DNA of 64,000 bases from Chondrosia reniformis (Eukaryota; Porifera; Demospongiae; Chondrillida; Chondrillidae), in NCBI GenBank assembly GCA_947172415.1, contig OX359200.1, positions 1,614,501 to 1,678,500 of the forward strand. The letters are read 5' to 3'. This document shows, piece by piece, positions 44,009 through 64,000 of the stretch. Within the stretch, counting starts at the first letter, position 1; each line of letters starts with the position of its first letter. Under the pieces are notes generated by a model. The model ran no database searches, was not told where the DNA came from, and saw only the letters and a program-made list of their open reading frames with translations. Position numbers and translations under genes: made by a program.

Positions 44009-45008
44009 CAATTTCTGTTGCAACTATGTACGTATACTGTATTATTTTTATCATGAATTATAATAGTATTACCTGTGAGTATATATACATATAAATATAT
44101 CCAGTTTAAGTATCAGACTGCTTGTTAGCTATAATTGCTACGATCAGAGATTACAGGATTCGCTAATCACACAGACATCACCTAACAAGTACAGTATACA
44201 GTATATACGTACGTGCGCTAAGGATTTCTTCTTTGAACTTATCTTTTATAGATGCATTATCTTTTTGCCTTTTTTGGCACATTATGTATAGGTACTCATG
44301 TATAAAAGGTTTCCAATGAGTTTTGCAAATTTTGATATCCAGTTAAATTTGCCCTATCTCTCACCATACATTAACTTCATATATCAGTAATTTTATGTAC
44401 ATTTAGTGCTGTAACCCTGTCAAATGGAGATATATATATATATATATATATATAGTATATTCTGTATATATATGAAGCTGCAACTTTGTGTCACCATTCA
44501 TAGACATGTATGAAAGGTTTCCAATGAGTTCTGTAAATTTTGATATCCAGTTAAATTTGCCCTATCTCTCACCATACATTAACTTCGTATACCGGTAATT
44601 TTATAGTGCTGTAACTCTGTCAAATGGAGAGATATGAAGCTGCAACTTTGTGTCACCTTTCATAGACATGTATGAAAGGTTTCCAATGAGTTTTGCAAAT
44701 TTTGATATCCAGCTAAATTTGCCCTATCTCTCACCATACATTAACTTCGTATACCAGTAATTTTATGTACATTCAGTGCTGTAACTCTGTCAGATGGAGA
44801 GATATGAAGCTACAGCTTTGTGTCACTTTTCACAGACATGTATGAAAGGTTTCCAATGAGTTTTGCAAATTTTGATATCCAGCTAAATTTGCCCTATCTC
44901 TTACTATACATTAACTTTGTATACCAGTAATTTTATGTATATATACATAATAGAACATTTAGGTATTATACTAAATTGGGTACGCTATTATATGATTAAT
45001 TAAAGTAT
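44009..45008 (-). repeat. Intergenic with satellite array
   Basis: 44295-44955 contains four monomers of the satellite family in reverse orientation (catgtatgaaaggtttcc at about 44508, 44667 and 44838; spacings about 159 and 171 bp), with a TA-repeat inserted near 44430. The rest, 44009-44294, is AT-rich with nothing recognised. Confidence 0.85.
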
Positions 45009-47633
45009 ATGGAAACTTGCAATTGTGATCTGTCGGCGAGAAAATTGGCCGAAATCCTCGATCGCGTCTCATCAGACGGCTCGGAGTCTTCCTGGGATCG
45101 CCTGTTCTGTTTCCCTGCCCGCTGCCTACGAGTGCCAGATAGAGGCGGCCATCGCAGAAGCTTGGCTTCACACACCAACCAGCTTATCAAAGAGGAAGCG
45201 GACCCTACCTTCGTCCAGTCTGCCCCTAACAGACGAACAGGTAAATTCACTCGCGATCCAGTAGACACTTTAGCAGGGAGAGTTTCTGCTAAACTAGAGG
45301 AAGGAGATTTTAAAGGGGCAGTTCGTCTTGCCTCTTCTGAAGACAGTATTGCAATCCCTAGCAGTGAAACGCTTGCCACCCTTCGGGAAAAGCATCCTCT
45401 GCCCCACCCGGATTCTGCTATTCCACTAGTGTCCACCGAGGATCAACCAATGCCAGTCCAGGTATCAGAGGACGAGGTAGCAAGAGCCATCTGCTCTTTC
45501 CCTTGTGGTTCCGCTGGTGGCCCAGATGCCCTGCGTCCGCAACACCTGAAGGACATGATAAGTAAGTCAGCTCTGGGGGGTGGGCAGATGTTGCTTCGAT
45601 CTGTCACCTTTTTTGTGAATTGTGTGCTGAGAGGTGAAACTGCTGTCCCGGCTCGGGCCTCCTTCTTTGGAGCCACCCTGATTGCTTTGAACAAAAAGGG
45701 GGGAGGTTTGAGACCAATCGCCGTTGGGTGCACATTGCGTCGCCTTGTGGCAAAGTGCGCAGGTGCCTGCGTGAAGGAAGCCATGGGAGCGCTCCTGGCA
45801 CCTCACCAATTGGGATTTGGTGTACCCTTGGGAGCGGAGGCCGCTGTTCATGCCAGCCGCATCTTCCTCTACAACCTGCAGCCTGGGCACCTCATCTTGA
45901 AGCTTGACTTCAGGAATGCTTTTAACTGCCTTCGTCGAGATAAGATGATTGCTGCTGTGAAGCAGCTGGCACCTGAGTTGCTCCCTTTGGTCACCTGTGC
46001 CTACAGTGCTCCTTCCTTCCTTTTCTTTGGGGAAGACATTATACCATCCTCAGAAGGTGTGCAACAGGGTGACCCCCTCGGCCCATTGCTCTTCTGCCTT
46101 GCTATCCATGACTTGGTGCAACAGTTGCAAAGCGAGTTCAATGTTTTCTTCTTAGATGATGGCACACTTGGTGGCAGCTTGGAGGAGGTCCTTGAGGATT
46201 TCAGCATGGTGGAACGAATGGCAGGGGAGCTAGGTCTCCAACTCAATCGAGACAAGTCAGAAGTCATATGTGATGACAGCACCACAAGGTCAGCCATGCT
46301 TCGTGCTGTCCCAGGTCCCAGTGTGACAGAGCGAGACCATGCCACTTTGCTTGGGTCTCCCATTGGCACTGCCAATGGCATTCAAGACACCATCCTAAAG
46401 AGAACAAAGTCACTTCAGACCCTGGGGAGCAGGCTACAGCTTTTACGTGCTCACGATGCCTTCTGTCTTTTACGCAATGCCCTGGCCATCCCCAAAGTGC
46501 TGTACATCCTGCGCTCCTCACCATGCTTCCTCGTCCCGGCCCTGCATGATTTTGACTCCCTCCTTAGATCTTTGCTGGGCACCATCCTAAATGTCAACCT
46601 CTCTGACTCTGCATGGACCCAAGCATCTCTCCCAGTCCGAGCTGGTGGGCTGGGAGTTCGTAGCACAACCCAGCTTGCACCTTCTGCTTATTTAGCATCG
46701 GCTGCGGGTTGTGCACAGCTGGTCCAGCAGATCCTGCCCCAAAGACTGCTGAACTCCCCATTCCCAGCAGCCACAGAGGCATTGGTAGTCTGGCAACAGG
46801 GCCACAAAGAACCAGCTCCATGTGCCCCTGACTCTTCTCATCAGAAGGCTTGGGATGGCCCCGTGGTGACAGCAGCAGCAGAAGCCCTTGTGAGGGAATC
46901 TCCTGATGAGTTAGCTCAAGCTCGTCTGCTGGCATCTCAGAGGAAGGAGTCGGGTGAATGGCTACATGCGCCTCCAATGTCGGCTATTGGTCTCCGAATG
47001 GATGATGAGGTGCTTCGAGTAGCAGTGGGGCTCCGCCTAGGGGTTGCCCTGTGCAGACCCCACAAATGTCATCAGTGTGGCGCTGAAGTGGACCATTTGG
47101 GTTTGCACGGCCTTAGCTGCAGGAGGAGTCAGGGCCGGCACCCAAGACATGCAGCAGTGAATGACCTTCTCAAACGGTCACTGGCCTCAGCAAAGATCCC
47201 CTCTCTCCTGGAGCCCACAGGCATCGCACGCTCTGATGGAAGAAGGCCGGATGGGATCTCAGTGATGCCCTGGAGGAACGGACGGACACTGGTATGGGAT
47301 GCCACTTGCCCTGATACATTCGCCCCTTCCCATGTAGCCCTCGCTGCAAGGGAAGCAGGGCTGGTGGCCAGCCAAGCAGAGAAGGCAAAAACCCAGAAGT
47401 ACGCCCTTCTTGGTACCAGCCACCATTTCGTTCCATTTGCAATCGAAACATCAGGGGTTTTTGGGCCAGAGGCCATTACTTTCATCAAGGAGCTGGGTCA
47501 CAGGATCAGGGCTGAGACCGGGGAGCCACGCTCCTTGCAGTTCCTGATGCAAGGTATTGCGGTGGCTGTCCAGCGGGGCAATGCGGCCGCAGTGAGGGGC
47601 ACTTCTCCCCCAACAGACAATGTTTTTATTTGA
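45009..47633 (+). mobile_element. Intact ORF of a non-LTR retrotransposon with restriction-like endonuclease
   Basis: An uninterrupted 874-residue frame. Residues 215-430 are a reverse transcriptase: ATLIALNKKGGGLRPIAVG, LILKLDFRNAF (motif A, D300), EGVQQGDPLGPLLF (motif B), FFLDDGTL (motif C, D383-D384) and LGLQLNRDKSEV. Residues 687-704 form a C-x2-C-x9-H-x3-C zinc knuckle. Then RRPDG (P747-D748) and LVWDAT (D764) followed by KTQKY give the PD...D/E...K order of the restriction-like endonuclease found at the C-terminus of R2/NeSL/CRE-type elements, which nick the target and prime cDNA synthesis. G+C is far above that of flanking DNA. Both flanks are AT-rich within a few bases of the ORF, so UTRs are short or missing; the 5-prime end may be truncated. 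All key residues are present, so the ORF looks recently active. Confidence 0.82.
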
Positions 47634-48546
47634 CTATTTAGAATGATTATGCACATTATTATTTTATTTATTATAATATGAACAATCAGTATTTTGATAA
47701 ATATAATATGTATAATATAAATATTTACAAAAGCTTAATTAAAAGGAGAAATTGTAATTCACATTACGTATACATGACCCAAATTTTGTATATATTCAAA
47801 TTCACTTAATTCAATATTATTGTGCATGCATGTATATGCATGTATATGCATGTCTATTTTAATTTTGGCACATCTTCAATTCTCTTCATGCAGATATCTT
47901 ATATGTATATATGTATGATACATTACATCTGTCAATTCTACGTATATATTATTATTATAATATTATTATTATTATTATTATTAGAGTGCCCATGCATACA
48001 ACAGAGATTTACAGAGTGGGGTGATGTGGGTAATGTAGATAATATAGATGTATGTATACAATAAAGGTTATAAAAGAAAGCAAATACGGTATATCCAGGA
48101 GATATATGAAATATGAAATATATATACAGGGGAGGGAACCATATATATACATATACAGAGCCCTAAATAAGAAATCCCTTAATTTAAAACGAGTTTTATA
48201 CCCTAAACTTTATGATAATACGGCCATTTTGTTTCTAGATCCTTTCTTGGAGCCATATAAATTATTTAATTATATTATTTATATTATTTATATTAGATTA
48301 CCTTAGTATATTGTAACTTGCACTGTATATATGTATTTATACTATTCTGACATATATATATATACCTTTCAAGGAATGCATTTTAATTGTATAGGATTTA
48401 TTATGCTATATAAATTTATATAGACCAAACTCGAGCTCACAAGTAACTTACTAAGGTAACTGAATGTAGAAGCAACTGGGATTGTGGTACTTGAAATGGT
48501 ACAGTCAAGCATACAAAAGGATAATCATGTTATAATGGGATTAGCC
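47634..48546. repeat. Intergenic, dispersed repeats
   Basis: 47950-47985 is a short TTA-rich microsatellite. 47995-48100 matches 4770-4860. 48160-48546 matches, inverted, 9660-10150, the sequence downstream of the duplicated exon. No gene recognised. Confidence 0.6.
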
Positions 48547-48800
48547 TTAAAGAAGACTCCTGAAATTATCTGTGGATCGAATGAACAGTCCGCCTTCATT
48601 GAGTGCTATTCCTGATGCCAGCATGTTAGTTGTAGATGAGTACCACATAGTTCCTAAGACATTCTCTTTTCCATTGAGTTCTGTGGTGATACCTGCATAT
48701 GGTGTCTGGCTGCATATTGACTGAAAAACAGAAGTTTGGTTTGTGAAGAAAGCAGGAGTCGCAAACTGAGGCACTGCACAGGTTTTCACAAACTGCACAC
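48547..48800 (-). CDS. Hypothetical C-terminal exon (intact copy of 9.4-kb pseudo-exon)
   Basis: Open for over 80 residues on the minus strand and ending in a stop: FVKTCAVPQFATPAFFTNQT, then SICSQTPYAGITTELNGKEN, TMWYSSTTNMLASGIALNEG, GLFIRSTDNFRSLL. A degenerate inverted copy lies at 9400-9660. I do not recognise the family. The cysteines and N-x-T sites would suit a secreted or luminal protein. A possible upstream start (MVVLRDKGIRIAVNILFVMA, near 48873) lies in another frame and could not be joined convincingly. Confidence 0.4.
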
Positions 48801-49403
48801 TGTACGTAATACAGCCATCACAAATAGAATATTGACAGCTATCCTAATACCTTTGTCTCTAAGAACAACCATTGTTATATTTTAAGTTGCATTCAAACTT
48901 ATACTTAATTTGTTGCACGAATTCAGCTCCTTTTCAGTTTAAAAATGAACTTTCAGATTTTATCTATATCGGAAACCTTCTTGAATTTTGAAGATGCGGC
49001 GAAAAAATGTATATATAGGGCCGACCGCATTAAATATATATATGCACGAAGACGAGATATATATAGCGATCTGGTTCAAGAGACAATTTTATATAGTCCA
49101 ATCGCACATTATCGTTGGCCATTTTTTCTCACGATCGTACGTAATTAAACTGAATCAGAATGCGTATACTATTCTAGGTACAAATGTACTGCAGTCAGTT
49201 TCATTTTTATTAACCTCAAAATGTATAGTAATTATGATGCATTATCATATAAGGATAAAACAATAATTAAGGGTCAAGAGAATTTTACAATATTTATTGA
49301 ATACAGTAATTTGGTAAATAATTAAAATCGTTATAACTTATAACATCATAAATGCATTTAATTCAGCTTATGTGAGTACAGTAGGTATGCTAGTTTTCCA
49401 ACT
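48801..49403. other. AT-rich intergenic
   Basis: No gene recognised. Short ORFs at 48945-49266 have low-complexity composition and no motif. The 3-prime UTR of the phosphatase gene should lie at the right end. Confidence 0.4.
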
Positions 49404-60948
<11,545 letters not shown>

Positions 60949-61277
60949 TTCTTTACCTACTTCTGCGTGTTCAATTACTCCGTAACCATAGACATACGAT
61001 CTTCCTTATGTGGAAGCTGCGGTTGTAACCCATATAAATTTAAACCGCATATTGCCTACACTTCCGGTTAGTATATTAGTGGCTTAAGGGACCCGCAGCT
61101 CATTTTCTATAACTAAGCAAATATATAAATGCTGTGCAAATGGTTTTGGTTTAAGAATGTCGAAATAACTAAACTTGAGAGTTAAATTATCGAGAGTTAG
61201 CACAAAGCAATTTATTTTAAGGCTTTTCAAATTCCGTATATCTAGATCGGATACCTAAACATAATTGCCCTTTCAAA
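60949..61277. promoter_or_regulatory. Head-to-head promoter region of phosphatase and M20 peptidase
   Basis: The start codons are 329 bp apart on opposite strands. The interval contains an ETS-type core (cacttccggtta, about 61058-61069) and a second 'cttcct...ggaag' pair near 61001-61017. A TATAAA-like run at 61033 may serve one direction. Confidence 0.5.
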
Positions 61278-62456
61278 ATGGCCTCTAGTTCTGGTGAAAC
61301 TGCAATTAGAAATTATGTTGCTTCTAATAGTACCTCTCTTACCAACATAAGTCAAGCTATTTGGGAAAATCCGGAGGAAATGTTCCAAGAATACAGGTCT
61401 TCGAAATTATTAAGAGATTTCCTTCAAAAAGAAGGTTTTCAGGTTAAGCAACTGGAAGGACGGCTAGAAACCGCCTTTACGGCGACCTATGGCTCAGGAA
61501 AGCCGAAGATAGCTATAATATGTGAATACGATGCGCTTCCGGGAATAGGTCATGCGTGTGGACATAATTTGATAGCAGAAGCGGGCCTTTTAGCTGGATG
61601 TGCGTTGAAGGCAGCAGTTGATGCCTTGTCTCTTCCTGGCACCGTTTACGTAATTGGCACTCCCGCCGAAGAAGGAGGAGGCGGAAAACCGCTGATGATA
61701 GACCAAGGTTGTTTTAATGGTGTTGATGTTGCCATGATGGTTCATCCGGCAAACATCAGCGATGCCTTTCCATCCCAATACTTGGCTGTTTGTCACTTGA
61801 CTGTAACCTTTAGAGGTTGCAGCCTACATACATGTAAAAATGGCTGTCTGAATGCAATGGACGCAGCAGTTCATGCATACAGTAGTATAGCAGTTTTACG
61901 TCAACAGTTCAAGCCCAGCTGGAGAGTTCAAGGTGTAATATCCAAAGGAGGTACTAGTGTTGGTTTGTGTGTAAGTGAAACAGAGTTAAGTTACTACGTC
62001 CGTGCACCAACTGTGGAGGAGCTGCTTGTTTTAAAGGGTAAAGTAGTGGCATGTTTTCAATCAGCTGCTTCTGCAAACAACTGTGAACTGAACATTAAGG
62101 AATCTTCCCCAATGTATAAGAATCTCATTACAAACTCAGTAATGGCCAGACGATTTGCAGAGCATGTTTGTAGATTGGGTGTTGACTTTCCTTTGGAGCC
62201 GATGAACTGCTTATGTGGATCCACTGATATGGGAAATGTGTCACACATTGTTCCATCCATTCATCCTAAATATAAGATCTGTGAGCACTCCAACCACAAG
62301 GCAGCCTTTGCTGTTGCCTCCAACACAGTAGAAGCACACATGGTCACTCAGACTGTTGCTCAAGGACTAGCATTGCTTGCTTTTGATTGTATGCAAAACA
62401 GTACGTTTCTGTCAGAAATCAAATGTGAATTTGAGCAGACACTTTCAAGAATATGA
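61278..62456 (+). CDS. PM20D2: M20 family metallopeptidase (PM20D2-like), intronless
   Basis: A single exon of 392 residues starting in a good context (caaaATGGcc). M20 enzymes use two zinc ions to hydrolyse amide or peptide bonds; PM20D2 of animals cleaves dipeptides with basic C-terminal residues and helps proof-read carnosine synthesis. Seen: AIICEYDALPGIGHACGHN (D84, H92, H96, metal-site region), GTPAEEGGGGK (E131-E132, catalytic base and ligand), MMVHP (H156), and GSTDMGNVSHIVPSIHP near the end, all in the order of the amidohydrolase-type M20 group. The lid/dimerisation domain (about 165-290) is present but has SLHTCKNG where relatives read GKAAHA or similar, so the substrate pocket may differ. 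The lack of introns contrasts with neighbouring genes. Confidence 0.85.
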   Translation: MASSSGETAIRNYVASNSTSLTNISQAIWENPEEMFQEYRSSKLLRDFLQKEGFQVKQLEGRLETAFTATYGSGKPKIAIICEYDALPGIGHACGHNLIAEAGLLAGCALKAAVDALSLPGTVYVIGTPAEEGGGGKPLMIDQGCFNGVDVAMMVHPANISDAFPSQYLAVCHLTVTFRGCSLHTCKNGCLNAMDAAVHAYSSIAVLRQQFKPSWRVQGVISKGGTSVGLCVSETELSYYVRAPTVEELLVLKGKVVACFQSAASANNCELNIKESSPMYKNLITNSVMARRFAEHVCRLGVDFPLEPMNCLCGSTDMGNVSHIVPSIHPKYKICEHSNHKAAFAVASNTVEAHMVTQTVAQGLALLAFDCMQNSTFLSEIKCEFEQTLSRI

Positions 62457-63805
62457 AATTAATATGTAATTGTATCAATTGTACATATCAGATATACTTT
62501 ATATCTATTATTTATCCCTTTTCAAGAGAGATCCTGTAGATAGACACATTTTAAAATGACTAAAATGTGCACACAGTATAGTTATAAATTTCTCCATAGC
62601 TTTCACCTAAATACATACTTCTGTTGCTGTGAATTTTCAATTATTTGACTGCTGTGTCAATGCTCAATACAGATAATATCCATTTTCATTGCCATAGCAA
62701 TGAGCCTTTCTCCTATTGTTAATTTCATTACTCTATATTGAACAGTATAATTAAAGAAGTTTAATTAACGGGGGTTTATAATCTGAGCTGTTTGCATCCA
62801 CGGCAACTTAATTGAGCTTGTATATTCCTGCCTTGGATGTTGTTTCAGCAGCTAATAGGACTCTATCACTCTAAGTAGGAATGGCCGGAAAAAAAGGCCG
62901 CCCTATCCAATGTATTAGCAAGCAACACCTCATAAATCACCAACGAAGCGATTTTCGGTTATATTTGGTTATTTGCAGCCATTAATGTACACTTTTCTAA
63001 ATGCCAAAACATATGCATGTTTCTAAATACTGAGAAAAAGTTGCAGCTTCATATCTCTCCAGTTTACAGAGCTACAGCACTAAATGTACATTAAGTTACT
63101 GGAATACGAAGTAACGTATAGTGAGAGATCGAGCAAATTTGAGCCAGATATCATTATTTGCAGAACTCAATGGAATCCTTTCATACATGGCTGTGAGTAC
63201 TGAGACAAAATTGCAATTGCAGCTTCATATCTCTGCAGTTTACAGAGTTACAACACGAAATGTACATTAAATTACTGGTATAGGAAGATAATGTATGGTG
63301 AGAGATAGGGCAAATTGGGGGATATCAAAATTTACTAAACTCACTTGAAACCGTTCTTAGATAACTGTGAATACTGACATAAAAATTCAAATTCATATCT
63401 CTATTTGACAGACTTATAGCACTAAATGTATATTAATTTACTAGGTATACAAAGTTAATGTATGGTGAGAGATAGGGCTTTTAGTTTGATATGAAAATTC
63501 ACAAAACTCATTGGAAACCGTTCTTAGATGACTGTGAATACTGACACAAAGATTCAAATTCATATCTCTCCATTTGACAGACTTACAGCATAAATGTACA
63601 TTAAATTACTAATGGTGGCAAATTTACACAGATATCAATTTTCTAAAACTCCTTGGAAAGGTTCCATACATGTCTGTGAATGCTGACACAAAGTTTAAGC
63701 TTCATATATATTGCCCCTATGACTGAGTTTCAGCCCTAAATTACTGCTATAGGAAGTATGGTAGGAGATAGGGTAAATTAGTAGAAATCAAATTTCCCAA
63801 AACTC
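62457..63805 (+). repeat. Intergenic with dispersed repeat and satellite array
   Basis: 62870-62985 matches 14185-14300. 62990-63790 is a diverged satellite array in the same orientation as 1-2250, with 'gtatggtgagagatagggca' in most monomers and spacing of about 150-175 bp. The first 400 bp after the peptidase stop are AT-rich with no feature. Confidence 0.8.
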
Positions 63806-64000
63806 CAACAGTGCCTGTCAAAAGCTGAGGTTCGAAGCCTTAACCTGACCAAAGGTCAGACAGTGGCCATCAAGGAGTTCAAGTCGGACCCTGATACCAT
63901 CATCCTTCTGGTGGATAAGGGAAATGCCACTGTCCTCCTGGGCAAAGAAGAATATGACCGCAAGGTATGAGATCTTTTTGATGACACAAGCTATCAACCA
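63806..64000 (+). pseudogene. Penelope-like reverse transcriptase fragment at window edge
   Basis: The frame reads SKAEVRSLNLTKGQTVAIKE, then DTIILLVDKGNATVLLGKEE and YDRKV, a TGA stop, and DLFDDTSYQP. The pattern I-I-L-x-x-D-K-G-N-A-T-V followed by DY..K...LL.D..Y is the region just before the RT core of Penelope-like elements. The in-frame TGA shows damage. It continues beyond the window. Confidence 0.65.

Noticed and set aside
45009..47633. Minus-strand and other-frame ORFs across the retroelement
   Set aside because: Shadows of a GC-rich coding frame; no motifs.

Overview
This is nuclear DNA from an animal. The genes are split by short GT-AG introns, the sequence between them is AT-rich, and the recognisable genes are metazoan: a codanin-1 gene, a WDR88-like WD40 gene, a tail-anchored PTP1B/TC-PTP phosphatase, a RING/TRAF zinc-finger protein, a receptor-type tyrosine kinase piece, a BTB-kelch pseudogene and an SRCR fragment. 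Small introns, many Penelope-like and LINE fragments, and a gene combining a putative PEP transporter with a pyruvyl transferase make an early-branching animal, most likely a sponge, my best guess. That assignment is inference.

Layout. 1-2250: satellite array with monomers of about 159 and 170-180 bp, related to smaller patches near 13.1, 23.4, 44.3-44.95 and 63.0-63.8 kb. 2.25-8.6 kb: unexplained GC-rich island, BTB-kelch pseudogene (-), tyrosine kinase exons (-), LINE ORF1 relic (+), and a 0.6-kb unit in tandem duplicate. 9-14.2 kb: hypothetical exons, a five-exon RING/TRAF-zinc-finger gene (-) whose C-terminal domain is not MATH, two damaged copies of that domain (+), and a GST fragment (+). 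15.2-18.8 kb: an intronless 1201-aa gene (-) that joins a phosphoenolpyruvate/triose-phosphate translocator-like membrane domain, a degenerate glycosyltransferase-like segment, a polysaccharide pyruvyl transferase domain and a DXD glycosyltransferase. 19.4-22.8 kb: Penelope-like, SRCR and LINE remnants.

24.1-44.0 kb is the densest part. A WDR88-like gene (-) and a 32-exon codanin-1 gene (+, 28573-44008) start 93 bp apart. An intronless MIF4G-domain gene (+) lies inside a WDR88 intron. Introns carry minisatellites, SINEs and MITEs. 45.0-47.6 kb: an intact, GC-rich 874-aa reverse transcriptase ORF with a restriction-like endonuclease end. 49.4-60.9 kb: the phosphatase gene (-), ten exons whose phases all fit (469 aa), with catalytic residues at the human PTP1B numbers D181, C215 and Q262. 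61.3-62.5 kb: an intronless M20 peptidase gene (+), head-to-head with the phosphatase. The right edge holds satellite and a broken Penelope-like RT.

Most interesting: the transporter/pyruvyl transferase fusion suggests that import of PEP into the Golgi and pyruvylation of glycans are built into one polypeptide. Exon models were assembled by eye from splice sites and phase. Family names come from motif recognition, with no database search.
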